From contig CAYNLK010000003.1 of the NCBI GenBank assembly GCA_964398055.1, forward strand, positions 186,001 to 250,000: 64,000 nt of DNA, given 5' to 3'. Position numbers and translations under genes: made by a program. Source of the stretch: CAYNLK01 sp964398055. Lineage in GTDB: Bacteria; Chloroflexota; Anaerolineae; 4572-78; J111. Below are positions 40,566-50,017 of the stretch, one piece after another (the stretch's first letter is position 1; each line of letters opens with the position of its first letter). The notes beneath the pieces are model-generated. The model ran no database searches and was not told the DNA's origin. It saw only the letters and a program-made list of their open reading frames with translations.

Positions 40566-41840
40566 ATGGCCTCCCTCGAACTACCCTACGGCCAAGACCG
40601 TCTGCCGGTGACGATTCCGGATCGCTGGCTGGGCGAAATTCTATCGCCGCAGCCGGCAGAACCACCGGCGGATCCCCTCGCCCTCATCAGCGCCGCGCTC
40701 GACCGGCCTATCGGCGTCTCGCCACTCAAAGAATTGGCCCAACCAGGCCAACAAGTCGCCCTCATCATCGACGACTATACCCGCAAAACCCCAATTCACC
40801 TGCTGCTACCGCCGGTATTGCAAGAATTGTCATTAGCCGGAATCGCCCTGGCAGACATTCGGCTGGTGATTGCGCCGGGCACGCATCGGCCAATGTCCCA
40901 AGCCGAAATAATCACCAAAATTGGGACGGAATTGGCCGCCCGGTATGAAGTCGTCAATATCCCCAGTACTGCCGAAAACGAGATGGTCTACCTGGGTCGC
41001 TCGGCCAACGGCATCCCGGCCTGGGTCAATCGCGCCGTGGTCGAGGCCGATCTGCGGGTGGGTCTGGGCATGATTACCCCCCACCTGGAGACCGGCTTTA
41101 GCGGCGGAGCCAAGATTATTTTGCCGGGCGTGTGCCGCGAGGCCACTGTCGATGCATTTCACGCCGCCTCGGCCTTTATTCCCGACAATCAACTGGGGCT
41201 AATCGACGCTCCGTTGCGCCGCCATCTGGAACAGTTTGTGGCCGAGCACGTACCGCTGCAGTTCATCATCAACGTGATTACCACCCTCACCGGTGAAATC
41301 TACCGCTGTGTAGCCGGCCATTTCATCGACGCCCACCGGGCCGGGGTCAGTTATGCCCGGCAGGTTTTTGGGACGCCGGTCAAGCGCCGATATCCCATCG
41401 TCGTGGCCGCTTGCAGCCCGTATGATATCGACTTGTGGCAAAGCGTCAAAGGCGTCTACGCCGGCGATTTGGTCACAGCCGATGGCGGCACTTTGATCAT
41501 CGTCACCCCTGCGCCGGAGGGCAACAGCAACTATCCGCTGGTACCCGGCTATTGCGGCCGCAACCCGGCAGAGCTGCAACAAGAAATCCTGGCCGGGACA
41601 ACAGCCGATGCCAAACAGTCTGCCACCGGCGTGATGATCGGTCGACTGAAGCAGCGAATCAATCTGGCCCTGGTCTCCACCGGCCTGACCTCGACGGACG
41701 CGGCTGCGATGGGGGTTGCCTACTACGATTCGGTGGAAGCAGCGGTGGAGGCTACAATCAACCGGCTGCCTCCAGCCAACCGGCCCGGCGGGGTAGCAAT
41801 TTTGCCGCAAGCGGGCTTGCTGCTGCCGTTGTTGCCGTAA
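40566..41840 (+). CDS. LarA-family nickel-dependent racemase-like protein (DUF2088)
   Basis: 424 residues from ATG 40566 (GTG 40563 overlaps it). LarA hallmarks are visible: DDYTRKTP, VIAPGTHRPMSQAE (His), MITPHLETGFSGGAKIILPG with the His and the Lys that holds the nickel-pincer cofactor, and AFHAASAF (third His). The founding enzyme racemises lactate; relatives act on other 2-hydroxy acids. The adjacent GlcD-GlcF-like oxidase at 43504 would use a D- or L-2-hydroxy acid, so a racemase step before oxidation is plausible. No larB/larC/larE cofactor genes are in the window. Confidence 0.88.
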   Translation: MASLELPYGQDRLPVTIPDRWLGEILSPQPAEPPADPLALISAALDRPIGVSPLKELAQPGQQVALIIDDYTRKTPIHLLLPPVLQELSLAGIALADIRLVIAPGTHRPMSQAEIITKIGTELAARYEVVNIPSTAENEMVYLGRSANGIPAWVNRAVVEADLRVGLGMITPHLETGFSGGAKIILPGVCREATVDAFHAASAFIPDNQLGLIDAPLRRHLEQFVAEHVPLQFIINVITTLTGEIYRCVAGHFIDAHRAGVSYARQVFGTPVKRRYPIVVAACSPYDIDLWQSVKGVYAGDLVTADGGTLIIVTPAPEGNSNYPLVPGYCGRNPAELQQEILAGTTADAKQSATGVMIGRLKQRINLALVSTGLTSTDAAAMGVAYYDSVEAAVEATINRLPPANRPGGVAILPQAGLLLPLLP

Positions 41841-41865
41841 ACATATTACAGGAGATTAAACGATT

Positions 41866-41908
41866 GGAGATGAGGGGATTAATCGAATTTCCCAATCTCC
41901 TCATCTCC
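41866..41908. repeat. Inverted heptamer/octamer pair, GGAGATGA type
   Basis: GGAGATGAGGGGATT (41866-41880) and AATCTCCTCATCTCC (41894-41908) match at 14 of 15 positions. It is a strong hairpin between the racemase and aminotransferase genes. Confidence 0.75.
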
Positions 41909-41937
41909 TAATCTCCAATTTGACAGGAGTCACCCAA

Positions 41938-43260
41938 ATGAATCAAACCAAAACCTTTTCCGAACTGGTGGCGATGATGCCCAACCTGCTGGCCCCCAGC
42001 CTGGCCCGCGACTGGCCCAATCTGCCGGTGACCAGAGCCGAAGGCATGTATCTGCACGGCGTTGACGGGCGACGTTACCTGGATTTTACCGCCGGCCTGG
42101 CGGTGATGAACGTCGGTCACTGCCACCCGCGGGTGGTCGCGGCGGCCCAAAGGCAGACCGGCCAGATGATCCACTCAGCCGTGGGCATTACCCAAGTCGA
42201 GTCGTTGCTGCGCCTGGCCGAGGCTTTAACCGAGGTATTGCCACCCAATATGGAGACCTTCTTCTTCAGCAACAGCGGCTCTGAAGCCATCGAGGGCGCG
42301 CTCAAGCTGGCTCGCTTTGTCACCGGACGGCCCGGCTTCATCGCCTGTTGGGGCGGCTTCCACGGCCGCACCCTGGCTACGGCCAGCATCACCACCAGCA
42401 AGGGCAAGTACCGCGCCGGTTACGAGCCGTTGTTACCCGGGGTCTATTTCAGCAACTTCGCCTACTGCTATCGCTGCCCGGTCGGACGACAGCCGGACAC
42501 CTGCAATATCGAATGTCTGGATAATCTCCAAACCATCTTTGAGCGAGCCATCCCGCCCGCCGAAGTGGCCGCCCTGATCGTCGAGCCAATCCAGGGCGAG
42601 GCCGGCTTCGTCGTGCCGCCGGTCGAATTTTTGCGCCGGCTGCGCCGGATCTGTGACCAATACGGCATTCTGCTCATCTTTGACGAGATTCAGACCGGTT
42701 TTGGCCGCACCGGCCAGATGTTTGCCGCCCAAACCTTCGACGTGCAGCCGGATATCATGGCGATTGCCAAATCGATTGCCTCCGGTTTTCCCTTGAGCGC
42801 GGTGGTAGCCAGCCGGGAGTTGATGCAACAATGGAAACCCGGCGCTCATAGCACTACCTTTGGCGGCAACCCCGTCGCCTGCGCCGCCGGCCTGGCCACG
42901 CTGGAAGTGATTCGTGACGAAAAGCTGCTGGAGAACTGCCGCCAGCAGGGGGCCAGGCTGCTGGCCGGCGCCAGGCAACTGCAAGCCAGATACCCGATCA
43001 TTGGCGATGTGCGTGGCGTCGGCCTGATGGTTGGGCTGGAATTCATTGTCCCGGGTCAAGATAAAAAACCAAATCCGGCGGCGGTTGAACAGCTTTTAGA
43101 GGAATGTCTGGAGCGCGGCCTGCTCTTGTATATGGCCGGGCTGCACAGTCACGTGGTCCGCATCTTCCCACCGCTCATCGTCAACCAAGCCCAAGTTGAC
43201 GAAGCGCTCCAGATTTTGGATGACAGCCTGGCCGCCACTGTGAAAAAATTACAGCCATAA
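41938..43260 (+). CDS. Class III (4-aminobutyrate-type) aminotransferase
   Basis: 440 residues from ATG 41938, with an AGGAG site. The PLP fold is clear: YLDFTAGLAVMNVGHCHPRV, FFFSNSGSEAIEGALKLAR, GGFHGRTLATASITTSK, IVEPIQGEAGFVVPP, LIFDEIQTGFGRTG and the Schiff-base Lys in MAIAKSIASGFPLSA. A loop near 180 carries four cysteines (YCYRCPVGRQPDTCNIEC), as in some archaeal and Chloroflexota GABA-type transaminases, possibly a metal site. Substrates may be GABA, ornithine, lysine or other terminal amines. It is a distant paralogue of the ornithine aminotransferase at 51516. Confidence 0.9.
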   Translation: MNQTKTFSELVAMMPNLLAPSLARDWPNLPVTRAEGMYLHGVDGRRYLDFTAGLAVMNVGHCHPRVVAAAQRQTGQMIHSAVGITQVESLLRLAEALTEVLPPNMETFFFSNSGSEAIEGALKLARFVTGRPGFIACWGGFHGRTLATASITTSKGKYRAGYEPLLPGVYFSNFAYCYRCPVGRQPDTCNIECLDNLQTIFERAIPPAEVAALIVEPIQGEAGFVVPPVEFLRRLRRICDQYGILLIFDEIQTGFGRTGQMFAAQTFDVQPDIMAIAKSIASGFPLSAVVASRELMQQWKPGAHSTTFGGNPVACAAGLATLEVIRDEKLLENCRQQGARLLAGARQLQARYPIIGDVRGVGLMVGLEFIVPGQDKKPNPAAVEQLLEECLERGLLLYMAGLHSHVVRIFPPLIVNQAQVDEALQILDDSLAATVKKLQP

Positions 43261-43283
43261 TGGCTTTTTTGCAGTCCCGACTT

Positions 43284-43445
43284 ATGTCATTCCGACCCCC
43301 GCAGGGGGAGGAATCCCTGAAAAGTCGCTACTGAGACCTGCGTTGACTGGCAAAAAGAGAGATTTGGATTGCCGCCTGCCACTTTTTAGGTCAAGTAACC
43401 CTATCAGGGACTCCTCACTTCACTTCGTTCCGTTCGGAGTGACAT
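43284..43445. repeat. Palindromic GTCATTCCGA-type dispersed element, copy 3
   Basis: ATGTCATTCCGA (43284-43295) and TCGGAGTGACAT (43434-43445) are inverted ends, with GAGGAATCCCTGA and TCAGGGACTCCTC as inner arms around an unrelated 80-bp centre. It fills most of the 243-bp gap before the oxidase gene. Confidence 0.8.
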
Positions 43446-43503
43446 GGCTGAGTGACTTTCCAACGACCAAGTTGAGGTATTACCCGACAATTTTCTACAT
43501 ATT

Positions 43504-46428
43504 ATGCACCCTACCGAAGCTACCCAAGAACTCATCCAAGAGTTGCAACAGGCCATTACTGGCGAGGTCAAGTTTGACCGGCTGACCCGCCAGCTCTACA
43601 GCACCGACGCCTCCAGCTATCGCATTGTGCCGGCCGGCGTCATCGTACCGCGTTGCGCCGATGACGTAACCGCTGCACTTGAGATCGCCGGGAAGTATGG
43701 CGCGTCGCTGGTGCCGCGGGGTGGCGGCAGCAGTCTCTCCGGCCAAACCATCGGCCCCGGCCTGATCCTGGACTACTCAAAATATCTGAACCGGATCCTG
43801 GAGTTCAATATTGAGGACCAGTGGGTGCGGGTTGAGGCCGGGCTGGTGCTCGATCAACTGAACGAAGCCCTGCGCCCCTACGATTTGATGGTCGGCCCTG
43901 ACCCGGCCTCCGGCGCCGTCGCCACCCTGGGGGGAATGGCCGGCAACAACTCAACCGGCGCGCATTCCATCAAGTACGGCCTGATGATCGACCACGTGCA
44001 GCAGGTCGAGGTTGGATTGGCCGACGGCAGCCGCGCCTGTTTTGGGGCCACTAACACAGTCGAAGTCGAGGCGCTGGCCGGGCGGGCCTCGCTGGAGGGT
44101 CAACTCTATCGCCAAATCCCCCGCCTGATCGAGCAGTATCGGGCAGACATCGAGACCGGCTACCCCCGCACCTGGCGCAACGTAGCCGGCTACAACCTCA
44201 ATCGGCTGCTGGCCGACCAGCAGGCCGGTCGCCCATTCAATCTGGCGCCGCTTATCATCGGGAGTGAAGGTACCCTCGCCCACATCATCAACCTGACCCT
44301 CAAGCTGGTCCCGCGGCCGCGCTACACCCGGCTGCTGGTGCTTCACTTCACCGACCTGAGAACAGCCCTGGAAACGGTGCCGGTTATCCTGGAACATCAA
44401 CCGGCCGCAGTTGAATTGATGGACCACGTGGTGATCGAGCTGGCCCGCGGCCATCCGGTTTTTGGCCTGCGGCTCAAACGATTTGTCGAAGGCCGGCCCC
44501 AGGCTATCCTGATTGTTGAGTTGGCCGGCGACGAGTTAGCGGCGTTGGCCGCTCAGGCTACGACCCTGGCCGAGCAGTTGAATCGCTCCGGCTACCACAC
44601 CCATATGACCCATTGCACCACGCCGGCCGACATCGCCAATGTCTGGACCGTCCGCAAAGAGATCGGCGGCTTGCTGTTCAGCCGCCCCGGCGACGCCAAA
44701 CCGCTCTCCTTTGTCGATGATGCGGCGGTGCCGATCGAGGAGTTGGCCGATTATGCCCTGGCCGTGCAACGGGCCTGTCACGACCTCGGTGTGGAGGTCA
44801 ATTTGGACGGCCATGCCTCGGCCGGCTGTTTGCACATGAATCCGGCCATCAACCTGAAAACCGTTGCCGGGCTGGAACAGATGCGGGCCATCTCCGAAGC
44901 GGTGATGCAGATTGCTATGGCCCACCACGGCACCACCACCGGCGAGCACGGCGAAGGGCTGGCCCGGAGCTACTACAATGAGCAACTCTACGGTCCCCGC
45001 CTGCACCAGGCCTTTCGCCAGGTCAAAGGGCTGTTCGACCCGCACAACCGGTTGAATCCGGGCAAAATCATCGACGCGCCGGCTCCCTGGGAGCCGCAAT
45101 TTCTGCGGATGAACCCCGACTACACCACACCGCTGGTTCCTCACGAAACCTACCTTGATTTCTCACAGCACGGCGGCCTGGCCGGGTTGGTAGAAATGTG
45201 CTATGGCCAGGGTATGTGCCGCAGCCTCGGCGCCGGGACGATGTGCCCCTCCTACCGGGCCACCCGTGACGAGCTGCACTCGACCCGCGGGCGAGCCAAT
45301 GCCCTGCGCGCCGCTATGACCGGCCAACTTGGGCCGGCCGGACTGACCAGCCACGAACTTTACGCCGCCCTGGAGTTGTGCCTGGAATGTAAAGCCTGTA
45401 AACAGGAGTGCTCGGCCCTGATCGATATGGCCAAGTTGAAGTATGAATTCCTGGCCCATTACCAGGCCGAACACGGCGCGCCGTTGCGCAGCCGGCTGTT
45501 TGCCCACATCGCCAACCTGAATCGACTGGGGCGCCTGGCCCCGGGGTTGACCAATTGGGCTTATCAAAACCGCCTGATCCGCGGCCTGTTGGATCGGACG
45601 TTGGGAATCGATGAGCGGCGCACCTTGCCGCCGCTGGCCGCCCACACCTTTCAACAGTGGTTCAAACAGCGACCTGCGCCGCCGCCCGGCCGGCGCGGCC
45701 CGGTCATCCTGTGGGACGACACCTACCTGAGCGACAACGAGCCGGAAATTGGGCAGGCCGTGGTGAAGGTGTTGGAGGCGGCCGGTTTTGAGGTCAAGCT
45801 GATTGCCGACCGGCGTTGCTGCGGCCGGCCGATGATTTCTAAGGGGCTGCTTACCGAAGCCCGCCAAAACGCCGCCCATAACGTGGCCCGACTGTATCCT
45901 TACGCCGCCCAGGGTATCCCCCTTGTCGGGCTGGAGCCAAGCTGTCTGGTCACTTTCCGGGATGAATACCCGGACCTGCTCCGCAGCGACGAGGCCCATC
46001 GGGTAGCCGAGCAAAGTTTCTTCATTGAGGAGTTCTTGACCGGCCTGGCTGAACGAGGCGAACTTGACTTGGCGTTTGCCGCGCCGATGAAAACACGCCA
46101 CATTCTGGTCCACGGCCACTGCTATCAAAAAGCGCTGACCGGGACCACGCCCCTCCTGAAAATGCTGCAATTATTACCCAACACCACCGTCGAAGAGATT
46201 CCGAGCGGCTGCTGCGGCATGGCCGGGGCGTTTGGTTATGAGAAGGAACATTATGACCTATCGCTGACCGTGGGTGAGGAGCGACTCTTGCCGGCGGTTC
46301 GAGCCGCCGGGCCGGACACTTTGATCGCCGCGGCCGGCGTCTCCTGCCGCCAGCAAATTTTCGACGGCGCCGGGCGGCGGGCCGTCCATCCCATCATCAT
46401 CCTGGCCGAAGCGTTGTCATCTGCTTAA
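43504..46428 (+). CDS. FAD-linked oxidase/iron-sulfur fusion protein (GlcD-GlcF-like D-2-hydroxyacid dehydrogenase)
   Basis: 974 residues. The N-terminal half is a VAO-type FAD oxidase: VPRGGGSSLSGQTIG, GGMAGNNSTGAHSIKYG, GSEGTLAHIINLTLK and GTTTGEHGEGLAR. The C-terminal half has two [4Fe-4S] motifs (CYGQGMCRSLGAGTMCPSY; CLECKACKQECSALID) and two CCG-type heterodisulfide-reductase domains (RRCCGRPMIS, HGHCYQKAL, PSGCCGMAGAFGYE). Such fusions oxidise D-lactate, glycolate, 2-hydroxyglutarate or similar acids and pass electrons to the respiratory chain. It lies among amino-acid degradation genes, so it may oxidise the hydroxy acid made from a transaminated amino acid. Confidence 0.93.
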   Translation: MHPTEATQELIQELQQAITGEVKFDRLTRQLYSTDASSYRIVPAGVIVPRCADDVTAALEIAGKYGASLVPRGGGSSLSGQTIGPGLILDYSKYLNRILEFNIEDQWVRVEAGLVLDQLNEALRPYDLMVGPDPASGAVATLGGMAGNNSTGAHSIKYGLMIDHVQQVEVGLADGSRACFGATNTVEVEALAGRASLEGQLYRQIPRLIEQYRADIETGYPRTWRNVAGYNLNRLLADQQAGRPFNLAPLIIGSEGTLAHIINLTLKLVPRPRYTRLLVLHFTDLRTALETVPVILEHQPAAVELMDHVVIELARGHPVFGLRLKRFVEGRPQAILIVELAGDELAALAAQATTLAEQLNRSGYHTHMTHCTTPADIANVWTVRKEIGGLLFSRPGDAKPLSFVDDAAVPIEELADYALAVQRACHDLGVEVNLDGHASAGCLHMNPAINLKTVAGLEQMRAISEAVMQIAMAHHGTTTGEHGEGLARSYYNEQLYGPRLHQAFRQVKGLFDPHNRLNPGKIIDAPAPWEPQFLRMNPDYTTPLVPHETYLDFSQHGGLAGLVEMCYGQGMCRSLGAGTMCPSYRATRDELHSTRGRANALRAAMTGQLGPAGLTSHELYAALELCLECKACKQECSALIDMAKLKYEFLAHYQAEHGAPLRSRLFAHIANLNRLGRLAPGLTNWAYQNRLIRGLLDRTLGIDERRTLPPLAAHTFQQWFKQRPAPPPGRRGPVILWDDTYLSDNEPEIGQAVVKVLEAAGFEVKLIADRRCCGRPMISKGLLTEARQNAAHNVARLYPYAAQGIPLVGLEPSCLVTFRDEYPDLLRSDEAHRVAEQSFFIEEFLTGLAERGELDLAFAAPMKTRHILVHGHCYQKALTGTTPLLKMLQLLPNTTVEEIPSGCCGMAGAFGYEKEHYDLSLTVGEERLLPAVRAAGPDTLIAAAGVSCRQQIFDGAGRRAVHPIIILAEALSSA

Positions 46429-46447
46429 GCAACGGAGTTAAATCATT

Positions 46448-47434
46448 ATGTTGAACCAAAATCTAACCTTACGTGACATTTACCTGGCCCGCCAGCGCAT
46501 CGCCCCGCTGGTCAGACGGACGCCGCTGATCGAGTCGGCCCGGTTATCCGAGCTAGCGGGCGCAGATGTCCGGCTCAAGCTGGAAAACCTGCAACTGACC
46601 GGCTCGTTCAAAATTCGGGGGGCGGCCAATAAAACCCTGAGCTTAACTCAGGCGGAACGAGACCGGGGCATCATCACCGTCTCCAGTGGCAATCATGGCC
46701 GGGCGGTCTCTTATGTGGCCCGCAATCTGGGGGTCAACGCGGTCATCTGCTTGCCGGAAACGGTGCCGGAAAACAAACGGGCCGCCATCCGGGCCTTGGG
46801 CGCGGAGACGGTGGTCCGGGGCCGGGATGGCGATGAGGCGATGGCCTATGCGGATGCAGTACGCGACGAACGGAATCTGACTATGGTCCACCCCTTTGAC
46901 GATCCGCTGGTCATTGCCGGACAGGGTACGATTGGACTGGAACTGTTAGAGGAGTGGCCGCAGCTCGACACGGTGATCGTGCCGCTCTCCGGCGGCGGAC
47001 TACTGGCCGGGATTGCCCTGGCCCTCAAAGCCGCCAGCGCCGGCATCCGCACCGTCGGCGTGTCGATGGAGCGAGGCGCGGCGATGGTGGAGAGTCTCAA
47101 GGCCGGCCGGCTGGTCGAAATTATAGAGGAACCGACCCTGGCCGACGCCCTGGCCGGAGGGCTGAATCCTGACAATACCTATACTTTTCCCCTGATCCGG
47201 CAATACGTCGATGAGACCGTGCTGGTGTCAGAAGAGGAGATTGCCCGGGCTATGGCCTTTGCCCTGACCGAGCATCATCAGGTCGTCGAGGGAGGGGGGA
47301 CGGTGGGGCTGGCCGCGCTACTGAGTGGGAAGTTGAAGCTGCCGGGACAACGGGTTGCCGTGGTGGTCAGCGGCGGCAATGTCGACATTGCCAAATTGAT
47401 GAAGATTGTTCAAACTCAAGGGGTCGGCAGGTAA
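46448..47434 (+). CDS. Threonine dehydratase-like PLP enzyme (threonine/serine deaminase or racemase)
   Basis: 328 residues of fold type II. LKLENLQLTGSFKIRGAANK carries the Schiff-base Lys, VSSGNHGRAVSYVARNLGV the phosphate/carboxylate contact, and PLSGGGLLAGIALALK the glycine loop. A C-terminal ACT regulatory domain is absent, as in catabolic threonine dehydratases, serine racemases and hydroxyaspartate dehydratases. It starts 19 bp after the oxidase gene. Its 3' end overlaps the convergent cupin gene by 19 bp. Confidence 0.9.
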   Translation: MLNQNLTLRDIYLARQRIAPLVRRTPLIESARLSELAGADVRLKLENLQLTGSFKIRGAANKTLSLTQAERDRGIITVSSGNHGRAVSYVARNLGVNAVICLPETVPENKRAAIRALGAETVVRGRDGDEAMAYADAVRDERNLTMVHPFDDPLVIAGQGTIGLELLEEWPQLDTVIVPLSGGGLLAGIALALKAASAGIRTVGVSMERGAAMVESLKAGRLVEIIEEPTLADALAGGLNPDNTYTFPLIRQYVDETVLVSEEEIARAMAFALTEHHQVVEGGGTVGLAALLSGKLKLPGQRVAVVVSGGNVDIAKLMKIVQTQGVGR

Positions 47435-47781
47435 TCAATCCCCATCGGTTTGTTGTTGATGAACAGCATCGTCACATCGCTTTCAGCAGAAGCGCCGTGG
47501 CTCATCGCCATGCTCTCGGGAAACCAGACAAAGCTGCCCGGCCCATAGCTGCCAGCATGGGTGACGAGCGTGCCCTCGAGCACGTACATGCCGTGGGCGC
47601 AGGAGTGGGTGTGCCAGGGGATCACCACCCCGGCCGGATAGCGCAACAACCGAATTTCCATGCCGGTATCGGGGTCTTGCAGCAGCAACTTGCGGTAGAC
47701 CGTCTGGCCGTGTTCTTCCTTGAAGCGGGCCTCCCAGGGCATCGCATTGACATCGATCGCTATCATCTCGCTTGATTCCAT
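47416..47781 (-). CDS. Cupin-domain protein
   Basis: 121 residues, one cupin barrel. Motif 1 is PWHTHSCAHGMYVLEG with HxH, the following His and a Glu. Motif 2 (PGSFVWFPESMAMSHG) ends with the fourth His. It is a small metal-binding protein, similar in shape to ChrR-type anti-sigma or acireductone-type cupins. The substrate is unknown. It runs against the island's main direction and away from the YheO-type regulator, with which it shares the regulatory gap. Confidence 0.85.
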   Translation of the reverse strand: MESSEMIAIDVNAMPWEARFKEEHGQTVYRKLLLQDPDTGMEIRLLRYPAGVVIPWHTHSCAHGMYVLEGTLVTHAGSYGPGSFVWFPESMAMSHGASAESDVTMLFINNKPMGIDYLPTP

Positions 47782-47935
47782 CGCTGTCTCCTACAAGCAA
47801 GGTTGGTATGATAATCGGATAAATTATAGGGTTGCCGGCAGTTATAGTCAATGCCAGCGGCCTCTGCTCATTTCCCCGGAACCTAGACATTCCATCTAAC
47901 CCTAAGGACAAAAAACGTCAACACGCCGATAACTA

Positions 47936-47964
47936 TTGACATTTTGTCTAAAATAGGCTAAACT
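47936..47964 (+). promoter_or_regulatory. Promoter upstream of the YheO-type regulator gene
   Basis: TTGACA (47936-47941), 17-bp spacer, TAAACT (47959-47964). The spacer contains a GTCTAA box (47946-47951), so the regulator or another factor could control it. Confidence 0.6.
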
Positions 47965-47985
47965 CAGGATGTGATTTGACCTTTA

Positions 47986-48014
47986 GTCTAATTCGTAAGG
48001 GATCCCTATTAGAC
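47986..48014. promoter_or_regulatory. GTCTAAT/ATTAGAC operator-like repeats
   Basis: GTCTAAT (47986-47992) and ATTAGAC (48008-48014) are perfect inverted repeats flanking a 10-bp palindrome AGGGATCCCT (47998-48007). A third GTCTAA lies exactly 40 bp before the first, and looser CTAGACAT and CATCTAAC boxes lie at 47883-47900. These are candidate binding sites for the adjacent regulator. Confidence 0.6.
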
Positions 48015-48057
48015 AAACCATCTAGCTATTATTGAACCTCTTGGGCGGGATGAAACA

Positions 48058-48744
48058 ATGTCTAACCTGGAAACGCAACTGCTCGACCTCTTGAAACGCC
48101 TGGCCGATGGTTTGGTCGCCGTGATAGGCCCACATTGTGAAGTGGTGGTTCACGATTTCAGCGACCTGGAACACTCGGTGGTGGCTATTGCCGGCAATGT
48201 GACTGGCCGCAGACCCGGCGCGCCGGTGCCGGACCTCAGCTTTACCACCGGCGAGTTGAGCGGGGAGACGGCGGATCAGGTCAACTACCATTCCCGGATC
48301 GGGCCGCGCCACCTGCAATCTTCGACCATTTTCATTCGTGACGAGCAGAACTGCCCCATTGGCGCTATCTGCATCAACGTCGATTACTCGGAACTGCTGC
48401 AGGTGCGTGATTTGCTCGACAAGTTGACCGCTCCCATCCGGGACTCGTCCGAGTTGGTGGTCAGCGACACCTTTGCCCGCGACATCGATGAGTTGATCGA
48501 GCTTTCGGTGGCCAATTTCTTGCGTCAGGCGGAAATTCCCACCGTTGAAGCGATGAGCCACGAAGACAAACTGCGTTTGATCCGGGTGGTTGAAGGGCGC
48601 GGTCTTTTCCAGATTCGTGGCGCGGTCAATCGGCTGGCCGATTTGTTGAACGTGTCGCGGGCCAGCATTTACAACTACCGCGCCAGTCTCAAAAATGGAG
48701 AAACAGTCCTGGCAACTCATTTCGACAAAATGATTGAGGGATAA
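48058..48744 (+). CDS. YheO-type PAS-domain transcriptional regulator
   Basis: 228 residues. The N-terminal two thirds are a YheO-like PAS domain: LVAVIGPHCEVVVHDFSDLEHSVVAI in the opening strands, and SSTIFIRDEQNCPIGAICIN near 85. The C-terminus is an HTH_22-type helix-turn-helix: EDKLRLIRVVEGRGLFQIRG followed by RLADLLNVSRASIYNYRA. These regulators often sit next to genes for D- or beta-hydroxy amino-acid breakdown. Upstream GTCTAA repeats are probable target sites, and it divides the island into two blocks it may control. Confidence 0.88.
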   Translation: MSNLETQLLDLLKRLADGLVAVIGPHCEVVVHDFSDLEHSVVAIAGNVTGRRPGAPVPDLSFTTGELSGETADQVNYHSRIGPRHLQSSTIFIRDEQNCPIGAICINVDYSELLQVRDLLDKLTAPIRDSSELVVSDTFARDIDELIELSVANFLRQAEIPTVEAMSHEDKLRLIRVVEGRGLFQIRGAVNRLADLLNVSRASIYNYRASLKNGETVLATHFDKMIEG

Positions 48745-48756
48745 CTCCTGATGACC

Positions 48757-48841
48757 GCCGACCGCCGACGGCTGACCGCCGTAAACTACTCTTTCCGGTT
48801 AGTGATCAGCCATTCACTATTCACTATTCACTATTCACAAT
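48757..48841. repeat. Two heptamer tracts, GACCGCC type and ATTCACT type
   Basis: 48757-48783 holds GACCGCC, GACCGCC, GACGGCT, GACCGCC. 48811-48841 holds ATTCACT three times and ATTCACA. They occupy the gap between the regulator and aminotransferase genes. Confidence 0.8.
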
Positions 48842-48861
48842 TCTTACGGGGAGTTAGCTGA

Positions 48862-49989
48862 ATGAAGCGAGATTTTGTTCCGTTTGAACTTGAACGGTTG
48901 ATGTCAATCTGGGAACATCAGGTGGCCTATAACCTGTCCGAGAGTGGCGTCAAGCCGCTAACCGCCCGCGAACTGGTTCAGGATGACCCTGCCTTCATCG
49001 AGGAACTGTTGACGACCGAGCTGAATTATCCCCAAACCAACGGCTCGGTGGAACTGCGGGAATACATTGCCGCGCTTTACCCCGGCGCAACTGTCGACAA
49101 TGTGTTGGTCACCACCGGCGCCGCCCAGGCCAACTTTACCACCATTCTCACTGCACTCGATCCTGGCGACGAAATCGTGGTGATGTTGCCCAACTATATG
49201 CAGATTTGGGGCCTGGCCCAAAATTTTGGCTTGACGGTGAAAAGCTTCTCCCTGCGGGCCGAGTTGGGCTGGGGATTCGATGTCGCTGAGCTTGGCTGGG
49301 TTGTGTCAAATAAAACAAAGATGATTGCCGTCTGCAACCCCAACAACCCGACCGGGCATATTATGCCGGCTGCGGAACGGGAGGCGGTGGTCAAAGCGGC
49401 GGCGCGGGTGGGCGCCTGGCTGCTGGCCGACGAGGTCTACGCCGGCGCCGAGCATTGGACCGACGAGGTCACGCCGTCGTTGTGGGGCGAGTATGAGCGG
49501 GTTGTGGCGATTGGTAGCCTGTCGAAAGCCTACGGCCTGCCCGGTTTGCGCATCGGCTGGGTGGTAGCCCCGGCGGAGCTGACCGAGGCCATCTGGGCGC
49601 GGCAGGATTACATCACCATCTGCTCAACGATGCTGGGCAACAAGCTGGCCGCTTACGCTTTGTCGCCGGCAGTGCGGCCACGCCTGCTGGCCCGCACCCG
49701 CAGCTACGTGCGGCAGGGCTATCGCAACTTTGAGCAGTGGTGCCAGCAGCGCAGCGAGATATTCTCGCTGGTTCGCCCCGAGGCTGCGGCCATCGCTTTT
49801 GTGCGCTATCACCGCCAGATCAACTCCAGCCAACTGGTCTACCGGCTAATCCACGAACAGCAAACCTACGTCGTGCCGGGCGATCACTTTGGCCTGGACC
49901 ATTACCTGCGGATCAGCTATGGGCTGCCGGCCGATTACGTCAATGAGGGGCTGCGGCGGTTATATGAAACCCTTGTGCTGTCGGACTAA
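48862..49989 (+). CDS. Class I/II aminotransferase
   Basis: 375 residues of fold type I. Features: TTGAAQANFTTILTALDPGD, CNPNNPTGHIMP, LLADEVYAGAEH with the PLP-binding Asp and Tyr, and GSLSKAYGLPGLRIGW with the catalytic Lys and the phosphate-binding Arg. The N-terminal arm (FELERLMSIWEHQVAYNLSE) resembles aminotransferases near capreomycidine synthase and not the classical aspartate enzymes. The amino donor is unknown; arginine- or ornithine-related substrates fit the context. Confidence 0.9.
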   Translation: MKRDFVPFELERLMSIWEHQVAYNLSESGVKPLTARELVQDDPAFIEELLTTELNYPQTNGSVELREYIAALYPGATVDNVLVTTGAAQANFTTILTALDPGDEIVVMLPNYMQIWGLAQNFGLTVKSFSLRAELGWGFDVAELGWVVSNKTKMIAVCNPNNPTGHIMPAAEREAVVKAAARVGAWLLADEVYAGAEHWTDEVTPSLWGEYERVVAIGSLSKAYGLPGLRIGWVVAPAELTEAIWARQDYITICSTMLGNKLAAYALSPAVRPRLLARTRSYVRQGYRNFEQWCQQRSEIFSLVRPEAAAIAFVRYHRQINSSQLVYRLIHEQQTYVVPGDHFGLDHYLRISYGLPADYVNEGLRRLYETLVLSD

Positions 49990-50017
49990 AAACTACCCAG
50001 ATGAGTTTTTTGTCGTT

